The notes: a model not told the origin generated them from the letters alone. A stretch of 64,000 bases of DNA from SUG1106 sp051883095 (GCA_051883095.1 JBJETB010000019.1:1-64000), one strand, 5' to 3'. Shown: positions 42,283-51,363, numbered from the stretch's first letter. Made by a program: numbers and translations.

Positions 42283-43389
42283 TTGGATAATTTAGAGAAC
42301 AGAGAAAATCAGACACAGGAAAGACCCGAAAGCCAGGTCCAGTATTACTCTGAAGGGCGTTTCAGCAACGATCCCGAATCAAAGGCCGTTAAGAAACCTA
42401 AAAAACCTTTGCCGACATGGGCAAAGGCACTTATCATAATCGGCGCGGTGATACTTGTAATAGTGCTTCTGGCCACCGGATGCAACAAGCTCGTAAAAGA
42501 TTTTAAAGACGAATTCAAAGGTACTGATACAACCACGGTTGAAACCGACTTCGGCCACGACTATATAGGAGTAGTATACGTCGAAGGCGAAATAAGCGAA
42601 GACGGAACAGCTACATACAATCATGCGTATATCCTTAATTCCATAGAGGCCATGATTAACGACAGTGAAAACAAGGGCATGATTCTTTATGTGGACACAC
42701 CGGGCGGCAGCGTATTCGCTTCCGATGAGCTTTATTTTAAGGTGAAGGAATACCAGGAGAAAACAGGTCGTCCTGTATACTCGTCCATGCAGTCTCAGGC
42801 CACATCGGGAGGCTATTACATTTCAGCATCATGCGATAAGATTATCGCTAACAGAAACTGCTGGACCGGTTCCATCGGAGTTACCATGGGTACTATATAT
42901 GATGTGACAGGACTGCTGGAAAAGGCAGGTATTAAAACTCAGACCATAACATCGGGAAGAAATAAGGCCATGGGTTCAAGCACTGAAAAAATGACGGCAG
43001 AGCAGAGAGAAATCCTGCAGAGTCTTGTTGATGAAGCTTATGATCAGTTTGTAGGAATTGTTGCCGAAGGCAGAGGATTAAAAGAATCCAAGGTCAGAGA
43101 GCTGGCAGACGGAAGAATCTATACTGCTCTTCAGGCACAGAAGCTGGGTCTGGTGGATGAGATAGGAACATTCAAGGAAGCGGTTGTGGATATGCAGGAA
43201 GAATACGGACTTAATAACTGCCAGATAGAGGACTTTCAGAGCGCTTCGTCCGCTGATATATGGTCTATCCTGGGAGAAAGCGCAGAGAGCAGAATTTCAT
43301 CAGGAACCTTGAGTGCTGACATGATAGAAGCACTGACAGACCTTAATGGCAAGGTAGAGTTCAGCTATATATCTGAAATCAGGAAATAG
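42283..43389 (+). CDS. sppA: Signal peptide peptidase SppA
   Basis: Membrane-anchored serine protease (Ser/Lys dyad) that degrades leftover signal peptides. TTG start behind GGAGGA. A charged ~40-residue N terminus, one transmembrane helix (ALIIIGAVILVIVLLATGC), then the protease domain: VDTPGGSVFASDE, SQATSGGYYISASCDKI with the catalytic Ser, TGSIGVTMG and the catalytic Lys in TSGRNKAMGSS. Length 368 is the short Gram-positive form. Confidence 0.93.
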   Translation: MDNLENRENQTQERPESQVQYYSEGRFSNDPESKAVKKPKKPLPTWAKALIIIGAVILVIVLLATGCNKLVKDFKDEFKGTDTTTVETDFGHDYIGVVYVEGEISEDGTATYNHAYILNSIEAMINDSENKGMILYVDTPGGSVFASDELYFKVKEYQEKTGRPVYSSMQSQATSGGYYISASCDKIIANRNCWTGSIGVTMGTIYDVTGLLEKAGIKTQTITSGRNKAMGSSTEKMTAEQREILQSLVDEAYDQFVGIVAEGRGLKESKVRELADGRIYTALQAQKLGLVDEIGTFKEAVVDMQEEYGLNNCQIEDFQSASSADIWSILGESAESRISSGTLSADMIEALTDLNGKVEFSYISEIRK

Positions 43390-43410
43390 CATAGGATAGG
43401 ATAAGAACAA

Positions 43411-43447
43411 AAAGCGGCTGACGAATTTAACACCAGCCGTTTTTTTT
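43411..43447 (+). terminator. Terminator of sppA
   Basis: CGGCTG / CAGCCG stem flanked by A and T runs, followed by T8. Confidence 0.75.
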
Positions 43448-43449
43448 GC

Positions 43450-43988
43450 CATAGGAGAGCAGAATATGGTTATTGATAATGAGCTTATGAGGCATGCGTG
43501 GCTATATTGCTGCTGCCTGCACTGCATTTTATGCAAAAAAGTAATGTCAAACCCGCAAACGTTGAAAATATAGTTCCCAAATTACCCACCGGTTATGGGA
43601 GCATACATAAACACAATCAGCCCATTGAATTAAATGTAAAAATTCATAGAAATTGCCTAAAATTATTGTAGTTTTTTGCTTTTTTTGTAATAAAAGATAT
43701 TAATTAATACTGTGAATGGTTCTTTTAATGTCCCTTTAATGTCCCGCCAAAACATATGAGTAATTTTTGCAATTTTTTATGAGGGTTACAGCGTTTCATA
43801 TTACAAAAATGTATAAAAAGCAGTATAGGCCTGCCACAATTAACTTCAGTTACCCCCCTATGTTAAGACGAGGCAGATTATATACAACGTAATCCTGACA
43901 AAAAACAATAAATTTACGGCGACAAAATAAAAATTTGTTTTTGCACACAAAAAAATTCACAAAAAATTATAAAAAATTTAAAAAAGGT
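43450..43988. other. Long AT-rich gene-free region
   Basis: No coding frame or RNA family was recognised. A direct repeat TTTAATGTCCC occurs twice near 43722-43745. The last ~60 bases are A-tract-rich and could act as an UP element for the promoter at 43990. Confidence 0.4.
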
Positions 43989-43989
43989 G

Positions 43990-44018
43990 TTGACATAGTG
44001 TTTTATATGTGATAATAT
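43990..44018 (+). promoter_or_regulatory. Promoter of the liv leader and operon
   Basis: TTGACA (43990-43995) and TAATAT (44013-44018) with a 17-base spacer, behind A-tracts. Confidence 0.75.
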
Positions 44019-44051
44019 CCTAACATAAACTTGATGAAAGGAGAACACAAG

Positions 44052-44207
44052 ATGAATTACAAGGCATTGCTGATTAGCTTAATTATCGTCATTAGCATTA
44101 TTCCGCTAGTCCTAGTCATTACGGGCCTGATTAGAAATAATGCTGATTGTGCTGCAGCAAGCCGTAAGAGTTCATTTGGATTCTTAAGAGTATTTACCGG
44201 TGCTTAA
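44052..44207 (+). CDS. Leu/Ile/Val-rich 51-residue peptide, probable attenuation leader
   Basis: AAAGGAG precedes ATG at 44052. The peptide starts MNYKALLISLIIVISIIPLV. Seventeen of residues 6-27 are Leu, Ile or Val, including two CTA Leu codons with GTC between (CTA GTC CTA GTC). It resembles the ilvGMEDA leader of E. coli in layout: hydrophobic branched-chain run with a proline, then a small-residue tail. A terminator (44266-44299) and then the branched-chain amino-acid ABC operon follow. Ribosome stalling at scarce charged Leu/Ile/Val tRNA could let transcription continue. The alternative is an ordinary small membrane protein, since such a run is also a transmembrane helix. Confidence 0.7.
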   Translation: MNYKALLISLIIVISIIPLVLVITGLIRNNADCAAASRKSSFGFLRVFTGA

Positions 44208-44265
44208 TCTTTTAACCCATAATAAGTCGACCCGCACCGATGAATATAGATTTGATTGAACTTTC

Positions 44266-44299
44266 CGCCTGTGGCAGATCAGTGGGCCACAGGTTTTTT
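44266..44299 (+). terminator. Putative attenuator terminator before livJ
   Basis: CCTGTGGC (44268-44275) pairs with GCCACAGG (44286-44293), then T6. Possible competing pairings: CGGTGC at the end of the leader frame with GCACCG near 44234, and GATTGAAC (about 44254) with GTTCAATC (about 44334) across the terminator. Confidence 0.75.
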
Positions 44300-44407
44300 A
44301 ATGCCGGATGGCTCAGCTTCGCTGCATGTGGAGGTTCAATCAGGTGAATGCGACATCAATGAAAAAATCTTAAACAAAACAAACAATAACAAACGGAGGA
44401 ACAGAAA

Positions 44408-45577
44408 ATGAAAAAAAGTTTCATGAAAAAGTTTGCTGCTGTATCAATGGCAGTTATGATGACATTTGCAATGGCCGGTTGCGGCGGCGATGAAGGCGGC
44501 AGCGAAGGCGCTTCTGAATTCGTAATCGGCGGTATCGGACCTACAACAGGTGCTGCAGCTACATACGGCGAAGCTGTAAAGAACGGCGCAGAACTTGCTG
44601 TTAAGGAAATCAACGAAGCAGGCGGCATCAACGGCGTTCAGGTTAGATTCGAATGGCAGGATGACGAACACGATGCAGAAAAGTCAGTTAACGCTTATAA
44701 TACATTAAAGGATAAGGGCATGCAGATGCTTATGGGTACTGTAACAAGCGGTCCTTGTACAGCAGTAGTTGCAAAGACAGCAGAGGACAACATGTTCCAG
44801 CTTACTCCATCCGGTTCAGCAGTTGAATCCATCAAGGGTGACCACGCATTCAGAGTATGCTTCTCAGACCCTAACCAGGGTATTGCTTCAGCCGACTACT
44901 TAGCTGAGAAATTTGCCGGCAAGAAAGTTGCAGCAATCTACAACTCATCAGACGTATATTCATCAGGTATCTTTGAGAAGTTCAGTGCTCAGGCTCAGGA
45001 AAAGGGACTGGAAATCGTAACAGCACAGGCTTTCACAAAGGATTCAGCTCAGGACTTCACAGTACAGCTTCAGAAAGTTAAGGAAAGCAAGGCTGACGTA
45101 GTATTCCTTCCTATCTATTATCAGGAAGCAGCTTTAATCCTTACTCAGGCAGACAAGATGGGCTTAGACGTTACATGGTTCGGATGCGACGGTCTTGACG
45201 GTGTTATCCAGCAGCTCGGCGCTGACGCATCATTAGCAGAAGGCGTGATGCTTCTTACTCCTTTCGTAGCAGACGCTACAGACGAGAAGACTCAGGCTTT
45301 CACAAGTGCATATAAGGCAGCTTACAACGACTTAGTTCCTACTCAGTTCGCAGCAGACGCTTATGACGCAATGTACATCATCAAGGCTGCAGCTGAAAAG
45401 GCTGGAATCACTCCTGACATGAGCGTAAGCGATATCTGCGAAGCAATGAAGGGTGCTATGACAGAAATCAGTGTTGACGGTGTAACAGGCACTATGACAT
45501 GGTCAGCAGACGGAGAACCTACAAAGACTCCTAACGCTATGGTTATCAAGGACGGCACTTACACTGCAGTTGAGTAA
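44408..45577 (+). CDS. livJ: Branched-chain amino-acid ABC transporter binding lipoprotein
   Basis: 389 residues. Lipoprotein signal with lipobox AMAGC (Cys 25). The mature part is a type I periplasmic-binding-fold protein: FVIGGIGPTTGAAATYGEAV, GAELAVKEINEAGGINGVQV, EWQDDEHDAEKSVNAYN, then ligand-hinge segments typical of Leu/Ile/Val receptors. Codon use is strongly biased to frequent codons, suggesting high expression. It precedes the permease genes, separated by a strong hairpin. Confidence 0.93.
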   Translation: MKKSFMKKFAAVSMAVMMTFAMAGCGGDEGGSEGASEFVIGGIGPTTGAAATYGEAVKNGAELAVKEINEAGGINGVQVRFEWQDDEHDAEKSVNAYNTLKDKGMQMLMGTVTSGPCTAVVAKTAEDNMFQLTPSGSAVESIKGDHAFRVCFSDPNQGIASADYLAEKFAGKKVAAIYNSSDVYSSGIFEKFSAQAQEKGLEIVTAQAFTKDSAQDFTVQLQKVKESKADVVFLPIYYQEAALILTQADKMGLDVTWFGCDGLDGVIQQLGADASLAEGVMLLTPFVADATDEKTQAFTSAYKAAYNDLVPTQFAADAYDAMYIIKAAAEKAGITPDMSVSDICEAMKGAMTEISVDGVTGTMTWSADGEPTKTPNAMVIKDGTYTAVE

Positions 45578-45591
45578 TATTCAGAGTTTAC

Positions 45592-45620
45592 GGGAGGCCT
45601 GGGTTCCTTGGCCTCCCTTT
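45592..45620 (+). terminator. Hairpin between livJ and livH
   Basis: GGGAGGCC / GGCCTCCC, an 8-bp GC-rich stem with a 10-base loop, then TTT. It is probably a partial terminator or RNA-stabilising hairpin that gives more binding protein than permease. Confidence 0.75.
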
Positions 45621-45643
45621 AATACTTTTATAGAGGAGAAATT

Positions 45644-46525
45644 ATGAATTTTTTATCATATCTTATAAGCGGAATAAGCCTGGGCAGTGTATATGCACTT
45701 ATTGCGCTGGGGTATACCATGGTATACGGAATTGCAAAGATGCTGAACTTTGCCCACGGTGATGTAATTATGATCGGGGGCTTTGTAGTATTTACAGCTA
45801 TAAGCTCTTCAGCTACATCTCCGGCTATTGCAATCATCTGCGGTATCGTGGTATGCACTCTGCTTGGCGTTGTAATCGAAAAGGTCGCATACAAGCCTCT
45901 GAGAAACGCAACGCCTCTGGCGGTACTTATCACTGCCATAGGTGTCAGCTATCTTCTGCAGAATGTTGCACTGCTTATGTTCGGTTCCGCATCGAAGAAT
46001 TTCCCGAACATATTTAAAGGCATGCCTGACTGGCATGTTACAGAGGGACTTACTGTTTCAGGTGTAACTATTATTACTATCGTCGTAACTGTAGTTATCA
46101 TGATAGGTCTGACATTGTTTATTCATTTCACAAAGCCGGGGACAGCCATGCAGGCAGTTTCTGAAGACAGAGGCGCGGCACAGCTCATGGGAGTGAGTGT
46201 AAACTCTACTATTTCCCTGACATTTGCCATCGGTTCCGCACTGGCAGCAGTTGCCAGCGTGCTCCTTTGCTCAGCATATCCGCTTCTTAATCCGTATACA
46301 GGAGCAATGCCGGGTATCAAGGCTTTCGTAGCTGCAGTATTCGGCGGTATCGGTTCAATTCCGGGAGCCATGATAGGCGGAATCCTTCTGGGAGTAATCG
46401 AAAACCTGAGCAAAGCATATATTTCGTCACAGCTTTCCGACGCAATAGTTTTCGCGGTTCTTATCATTATCCTTTCCCTGAAGCCGACAGGCCTGCTGGG
46501 TAAGAAGATAAGCGAGAAAGTGTAG
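45644..46525 (+). CDS. livH: Branched-chain amino-acid ABC permease LivH
   Basis: 293-residue polytopic permease: SYLISGISLGSVYALIALGY at the start, YGIAKMLNFAHGDVIMIGGF, and a C-terminal KAFVAAVFGGIGSIPGAMIG that contains the EAA-like coupling region. It pairs with LivM. Confidence 0.94.
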   Translation: MNFLSYLISGISLGSVYALIALGYTMVYGIAKMLNFAHGDVIMIGGFVVFTAISSSATSPAIAIICGIVVCTLLGVVIEKVAYKPLRNATPLAVLITAIGVSYLLQNVALLMFGSASKNFPNIFKGMPDWHVTEGLTVSGVTIITIVVTVVIMIGLTLFIHFTKPGTAMQAVSEDRGAAQLMGVSVNSTISLTFAIGSALAAVASVLLCSAYPLLNPYTGAMPGIKAFVAAVFGGIGSIPGAMIGGILLGVIENLSKAYISSQLSDAIVFAVLIIILSLKPTGLLGKKISEKV

Positions 46526-46534
46526 GTGGCGGTC

Positions 46535-47641
46535 ATGAAGAATTTAAACAATATGAGCAAAGCCACAAAGAAGAATATGGTTACTTACGGTATCGTTTTA
46601 GCTATGTTCATCTTTTGTGTAATATATACGACTACAGGCATGGCGTCCCATCTTTTCAGAGGATTGCTTGTTCCTATCTGTGTAAACGTGATTCTTGCGA
46701 TTTCACTTAACCTGACAGTAGGAATTCTGGGCGAACTGAGCCTGGGGCATGCAGGTTTCATGTGCGTAGGTGCCTTTGTCGGCAGTGTTTTCTCCATGGT
46801 TACCGAGGAAACCATCACATCTGTGTGGATAAGATTTCCTCTGGCTTTTATTGTGGGAGGTCTTTCGGCGGCACTTATCGGTTTCCTGGTAGGCATTCCT
46901 GTTCTGAGACTGAGAGGCGACTATCTGGCCATTGTTACTCTGGCCTTCGGTGAGATTATAAAGAACATCGTAAACAATCTCTATCTGGCAACGGATGCCA
47001 ACGGTGTTCACTTCGCCATTGGTGTAGAGGCATATAATAACATAGCCTTTGATGCCATGACCAAAAAGGTCTACATAAACGGTGCCATGGGTATAACGGC
47101 AACACCTAACGATTCCAACTACTTCGTCGGATTCGCACTGATCTTCATAACGCTCATTGTAATACTCAACCTTGTTCATTCCAGAACAGGCAGAGCGATT
47201 ATGGCTATCAGAGATAACAGAATTGCTGCAGAGTCTGTAGGAATCAATATTACAAAGTATAAGCTCATCGCATTCGTAATTTCCGCATTCTTTGCAGGAG
47301 TAGCCGGCGTACTTTACGGACACAACCTTTCTTCACTGGTTGCAACCAAGTTTGACTACAACTATTCAATTCTTATACTGGTATTCGTAGTTCTCGGAGG
47401 AATAGGCAGTATGAGAGGCTCCATAATCGCAGCTATCATCCTTACGGCACTTCCTGAGCTCCTTCGCGGACTCAGTGATTACCGTATGCTCATGTACGCA
47501 ATCATCCTCATCGTTATGATGCTGGTGAACAACAACGAGACACTGCAGATGTACACTCAGAAATGGTTCGGAGCAATCAATGTGAAGAAGTTTTTCGGAG
47601 CGGGCGGCTCAAAGAAAAAGGCTAAGGAAGGGGTGAGTTAA
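46535..47641 (+). CDS. livM: Branched-chain amino-acid ABC permease LivM
   Basis: 368-residue polytopic permease: LNLTVGILGELSLGHAGFMC, VGIPVLRLRGDYLAIVTLAF and FVVLGGIGSMRGSIIAAIIL. A GTG nine bases upstream is in frame, but AGGTGG directly before this ATG is the better ribosome site. Confidence 0.94.
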   Translation: MKNLNNMSKATKKNMVTYGIVLAMFIFCVIYTTTGMASHLFRGLLVPICVNVILAISLNLTVGILGELSLGHAGFMCVGAFVGSVFSMVTEETITSVWIRFPLAFIVGGLSAALIGFLVGIPVLRLRGDYLAIVTLAFGEIIKNIVNNLYLATDANGVHFAIGVEAYNNIAFDAMTKKVYINGAMGITATPNDSNYFVGFALIFITLIVILNLVHSRTGRAIMAIRDNRIAAESVGINITKYKLIAFVISAFFAGVAGVLYGHNLSSLVATKFDYNYSILILVFVVLGGIGSMRGSIIAAIILTALPELLRGLSDYRMLMYAIILIVMMLVNNNETLQMYTQKWFGAINVKKFFGAGGSKKKAKEGVS

Positions 47642-48403
47642 ATGACAGCTATGCTTGAAACAAAAAATCTTGGCATATCCTTCGGCGGATTAAAAGCTGT
47701 TGACGGACTCAGCCTGAAAATAGAAAAGGGTCAGCTTTACGGTCTTATCGGTCCCAACGGAGCAGGAAAAACCACTGCCTTCAACCTTCTGACCGGTGTA
47801 TATAAGCCTACAATGGGAAACTTTTTCCTTGACGGAGAAAAGCTGACAGGGCATAATACAATTGAGATAAGCAAGAAGGGAATTGCAAGAACTTTCCAGA
47901 ACATCAGACTGTTCAAACAGCTTTCGGTGCTGGATAATGTAAAGGTTGGCCTGCATAACAACTATCAGTACAGCACTGCTGAGGGGATACTCAGAATGCC
48001 GGCTTTCTTCAGAACGGAGAAGGAAATGGACAAGAGAGCCATAGAGCTCCTGGAAGTATTCGACCTGGCGGGGGAAAAGGATTATCTGGCTTCAAACCTG
48101 CCTTACGGCAAGCAGAGAAAGCTGGAAATCGCCAGAGCACTGGCAACATCACCGAAGCTTCTGCTTCTGGATGAGCCTGCTGCAGGCATGAACCCTAACG
48201 AAACACAGGAACTGATGGATACCATCAGATTCGTAAGAGATAACTTTGATATGACCATTTTGCTGATTGAGCACGATATGAGGCTGGTTTCCGGCATATG
48301 TGAGGAAATTACGGTACTCAACTTCGGTACGGTGCTTGCTCAGGGCGAGACGAGCAAGGTTCTCAAGGACCCTGAGGTAGTAAAGGCATATCTGGGAGAC
48401 TAA
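47642..48403 (+). CDS. livG: Branched-chain amino-acid ABC ATPase LivG
   Basis: 253 residues: Walker A GPNGAGKTT, GIARTFQNIRLF typical of LivG, a signature variant in LPYGKQRKLEIARALA, Walker B LLLDEPAAGMNP and HD switch LIEHDM. It starts one base after the livM stop. Confidence 0.95.
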   Translation: MTAMLETKNLGISFGGLKAVDGLSLKIEKGQLYGLIGPNGAGKTTAFNLLTGVYKPTMGNFFLDGEKLTGHNTIEISKKGIARTFQNIRLFKQLSVLDNVKVGLHNNYQYSTAEGILRMPAFFRTEKEMDKRAIELLEVFDLAGEKDYLASNLPYGKQRKLEIARALATSPKLLLLDEPAAGMNPNETQELMDTIRFVRDNFDMTILLIEHDMRLVSGICEEITVLNFGTVLAQGETSKVLKDPEVVKAYLGD

Positions 48404-48422
48404 GAAAGGAGATTGAGTATAG

Positions 48423-49133
48423 ATGGCTATGCTTGAAGTAAGGGATCTTGAGGTTAATTATGGATCCATAAATGCAATCAAAAAAATCTCCTTTGACGTC
48501 AATGAAGGAGAAGTTATAGCTCTTATAGGAGCAAACGGTGCAGGTAAAACGACCACTCTGCATACAATTACGGGTCTGCTTAAGGCCAAGTCAGGCAGCG
48601 TTATGTTTGAGGGAAAGGAACTTCTCAAGACACCTCCTCATAAGATTGTGAAGATGGGTATGGCCCACGTTCCTGAGGGCAGACGAATTTTCCAGCAGCT
48701 GACCGTGTATAAGAATCTGACTCTTGGCGCTTTTACAAGAAAGGACAAGAACGCAATTGATGAGACTCTTCAGATGGTGTACAGTAAATTCCCGCGTCTT
48801 GAAGAGAGAAAAAAACAGATTGCAGGAACGCTTTCCGGCGGTGAGCAGCAGATGCTGGCTATGGGAAGAGCTCTCATGTCCAAGCCTAAGATAGTGCTGA
48901 TGGACGAACCATCCATGGGTCTTTCACCTCTCTTTGTATCTGAGGTGTTCAAGATTATAGAGGAGATACGCGCAAGCGGCACTACGGTGCTTCTGGTTGA
49001 GCAGAATGCTAAGAAGGCTCTGGAAATCGCAGATCGTGCGTATGTTCTGGAAACGGGCAAAATCGTTCTGTCGGGCGACGCCCACGAGCTTATGAACAAT
49101 GATTCGGTTAAAAAGGCATATCTGGGCGAGTAA
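48423..49133 (+). CDS. livF: Branched-chain amino-acid ABC ATPase LivF
   Basis: 236 residues: Walker A GANGAGKTT, MAHVPEGRRIFQQLTV typical of LivF, signature LSGGEQQMLAMGRALM, Walker B VLMDEPSMGLSP and LVEQNAKKAL. It forms the ATPase heterodimer with LivG. Confidence 0.95.
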   Translation: MAMLEVRDLEVNYGSINAIKKISFDVNEGEVIALIGANGAGKTTTLHTITGLLKAKSGSVMFEGKELLKTPPHKIVKMGMAHVPEGRRIFQQLTVYKNLTLGAFTRKDKNAIDETLQMVYSKFPRLEERKKQIAGTLSGGEQQMLAMGRALMSKPKIVLMDEPSMGLSPLFVSEVFKIIEEIRASGTTVLLVEQNAKKALEIADRAYVLETGKIVLSGDAHELMNNDSVKKAYLGE

Positions 49134-49151
49134 TCGTAAAGGAGGGATCAC

Positions 49152-49775
49152 ATGGATAGTTTTATTATCACAATTGCAAGAGGTTATGGAAGCGGGGGCA
49201 AGCAGATTGCCATTCGTCTCGCTAAGGAACTGGGTATAAAGTATTATGACAGAGATCTTATCAGGATGGCTTCCGAACACCATGGAGTCAACGAGGCACT
49301 TTTTAACCTTGCTGATGAAACTCACTCAGCAAATCCTTTCGCAAAAAAATATACCTCTACAGAGATTGCACCTCCTAGCAGCGACGATTTTCTTTCGAAA
49401 AACAATCTGTTCAACATGCAGGCTGATATAATCAGGAAGCTTGCAGCCTCGGGAGAATCATGCATTATAGTAGGCAGATGTGCTCACCATATTTTAAAAG
49501 ATAACCCTAATGTGGTTAAGGTTTTTATTCACGCAGACCTTCCGCACTGCATTGAAAACGTCAAGGAATACAACGGCGTTGATGATGCAGAAGCAAGGGC
49601 GCTTATAGCTAAGTTTGACAAGGAAAGGGCTCAGTACCACAAGCATTTCACCAATATGGAATGGAATGATGCAAGAAACTATGACGTATGCATAAACACG
49701 AGCAAAGTAAGTTTCGACAAATGCGTGGAGATTATAGTTAATTACCTTGATATTATCAGGGAAATTGATAAATAA
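49152..49775 (+). CDS. Cytidylate kinase-like family protein
   Basis: 207 residues with a P-loop-like start IITIARGYGSGGKQIAIRLA and IKYYDRDLIRMASEHHG, then CIIVGRCAHHILKDNP. This is the cytidylate-kinase-like group common in Firmicutes, often next to transporter genes; it is not the essential Cmk. The target of phosphorylation is unknown. It is the last gene of the liv run, 18 bases after livF. Confidence 0.85.
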   Translation: MDSFIITIARGYGSGGKQIAIRLAKELGIKYYDRDLIRMASEHHGVNEALFNLADETHSANPFAKKYTSTEIAPPSSDDFLSKNNLFNMQADIIRKLAASGESCIIVGRCAHHILKDNPNVVKVFIHADLPHCIENVKEYNGVDDAEARALIAKFDKERAQYHKHFTNMEWNDARNYDVCINTSKVSFDKCVEIIVNYLDIIREIDK

Positions 49776-49806
49776 AAGTAAGACTTCGTTTGTTTAAAGA
49801 TTCATA

Positions 49807-49859
49807 AAGAGGAGTGGTTTTCCGGATACCGCAAGTACTGGGGAGTCACTTCTTTTTTT
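49807..49859 (+). terminator. Terminator after the liv operon
   Basis: AAGAGGAGTG pairs imperfectly with CACTTCTT across a long GC-containing loop and T7 follows. Confidence 0.65.
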
Positions 49860-49879
49860 GTATACTTTTATTTTACTTA

Positions 49880-49907
49880 TTGACAAAACTATAAAAAGGA
49901 TTATAAT
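49880..49907 (+). promoter_or_regulatory. Promoter of the SDR-rubredoxin pair
   Basis: TTGACA (49880-49885) and TATAAT (49902-49907), spacer 16. Confidence 0.85.
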
Positions 49908-49917
49908 AAAGTTAGAA

Positions 49918-49932
49918 TTAGAATTATTCTAA
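49918..49932. promoter_or_regulatory. PerR-like 7-1-7 palindrome
   Basis: TTAGAATTATTCTAA is a perfect 7-1-7 inverted repeat around the transcription start. The PerR box consensus is TTATAATNATTATAA, and this differs by one symmetric change in each arm. A metal-dependent Fur-family repressor is the likely binder. Confidence 0.65.
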
Positions 49933-49970
49933 AAATAAAAACGGCATTATAATCCGGGAGGTGAAATTTT

Positions 49971-50708
49971 ATGTTAAAAGGAAAAACAGCCATTGTAACA
50001 GGTGGAACCAGAGGAATAGGTTTTGCAATTGTAAAGAAATATCTTGAAAACGGTGCTAATGTAGCTATTGCAGGCTCCAGACAGGAATCCGTAGAGAAGG
50101 CTCTGGAGAAGCTGCCTGAGTACGAGGGCCGTATCATGGGTATCTGGCCAGACATCTGTTCTCCTGATGAAGTTGCGGAGGCCTTCGCTTCTGTAAAAGA
50201 GAAGTTTGGAAGCATAGATATTCTTGCTAACAATGCGGGTCTTTCATCCAGAACAAGCCTGTACGAATATACCCTTGAAGAGTTTACGAAGATTATGGAC
50301 ATCAATGTAAAGGCAGTTTTTGTCTGCTCGCAGGCTGCTGCTAGGATTATGAAAGAGCAGGGCGGCGGAGTTATAATTAATACCAGCTCAATGGTAGGCG
50401 AATATGGTCAGCCGTCAGGATGCGGATATCCTACAAGTAAATTCGCGGTAAACGGCCTTACCAAATCCCTTGCCAGAGAACTGGCGAAGGACAAAATACG
50501 CGTAAATGCAGTTGCTCCTGGAGTAACCAGGACAGATATGCTTTCTGCACTGCCTCAGGAAATGGTTGACAGAATTTCTGCCGGAATTCCTCTTGGCAGA
50601 GTCGGAGAGCCTCTCGATATTGCCAACGCATATCTTTTCCTGGCAAGCGAATTGTCAAGCTATGTTACAGGAATTACCCTACGCGTTGACGGAGCAGCCA
50701 TGACCTAA
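49971..50708 (+). CDS. SDR family oxidoreductase (FabG-like)
   Basis: 245-residue short-chain dehydrogenase/reductase: cofactor motif TGGTRGIG, LANNAGLSSRT, active-site Ser in NTSSMVGEYG and YPTSK, and the C-terminal YVTGITLRVDGAAMT. NADP(H)-dependent ketone reduction is likely; the substrate is unknown. It is not in a fatty-acid cluster but directly ahead of a flavin-reductase/rubredoxin gene with which it shares promoter and operator. Confidence 0.92.
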   Translation: MLKGKTAIVTGGTRGIGFAIVKKYLENGANVAIAGSRQESVEKALEKLPEYEGRIMGIWPDICSPDEVAEAFASVKEKFGSIDILANNAGLSSRTSLYEYTLEEFTKIMDINVKAVFVCSQAAARIMKEQGGGVIINTSSMVGEYGQPSGCGYPTSKFAVNGLTKSLARELAKDKIRVNAVAPGVTRTDMLSALPQEMVDRISAGIPLGRVGEPLDIANAYLFLASELSSYVTGITLRVDGAAMT

Positions 50709-50745
50709 AATTAATAATGGAGATGTATAATGGAGAGTGAAGAAA

Positions 50746-51363
50746 ATGAATAAAAAGGCAATATATAACTTAACCTATGGACTGTTCGTGCTCACAGCAC
50801 GTTGCGGGGAAAAGGATAATGGCTGTATAATCAATACTGCAGGGCAGGTAACTTCTGCACCTAACAGAATAAGCATCACCGTGAATAAAGATAATTTCAC
50901 TCACGATATGGTTATGGAAAGCAGGAAGTTCAACATTTCTATACTGAGCGAGGCTGCGAGCTTTGATACTTTCAAGCACTTTGGCTTCCAGTCAGGTAAG
51001 AATGTGGATAAATTTGAAGGCTATAGCGCTGCAAAACGCAGTGAAAACGGTATTTATTATGTTACCGAAGGGACCAATTCCTACATCAGTGCGTCTGTGG
51101 AGCAGACCATAGATTTAGGAACCCACACCATGTTTATCGCTGCAGTGGATGACATGGAAGTATTGGCAGATGAGCCTTCAGCTTCCTATGCTTACTATCA
51201 GTCGTCAATTAAACCTCAGCCTGAGGCAAAGGTTTCCCAGGGAAAGACTGCATGGAGATGTACTGTATGCGGATATATCTATGAAGGAGAGGAGCTTCCG
51301 GCAGACTTCATTTGTCCGCTTTGCAAACACCCGGCTTCTGATTTTGAGAAGGTAACAGTGTAG
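50746..51363 (+). CDS. Flavin reductase-rubredoxin fusion (high-molecular-weight rubredoxin)
   Basis: 205 residues. The N-terminal ~155 are an FMN-binding flavin-reductase domain (YGLFVLTARCGEKDNGCIIN, TVNKDNFTHDM, FGFQSGKNVDKF). The C-terminal ~40 are a rubredoxin (WRCTVCGYIYEGEELP and FICPLCKHPASDF) with both CxxC iron-binding pairs. This is the layout of Hrb in acetogens and methanogens, an electron carrier to flavodiiron oxidase or peroxide-reducing enzymes. GGAGAG supports the ATG used. The PerR-like operator upstream agrees with oxidative-stress control. Confidence 0.9.
   Translation: MNKKAIYNLTYGLFVLTARCGEKDNGCIINTAGQVTSAPNRISITVNKDNFTHDMVMESRKFNISILSEAASFDTFKHFGFQSGKNVDKFEGYSAAKRSENGIYYVTEGTNSYISASVEQTIDLGTHTMFIAAVDDMEVLADEPSASYAYYQSSIKPQPEAKVSQGKTAWRCTVCGYIYEGEELPADFICPLCKHPASDFEKVTV

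Noticed and set aside
42283..42300. Possible missing start codon for sppA
   Set aside because: A TTG start behind GGAGGA at the right distance explains it, as in ispG.
44040..44400. T-box riboswitch upstream of the liv operon
   Set aside because: No T-box sequence (TGGNACCGCG-like) or specifier stem was seen; the coding leader plus terminator explains the region better.
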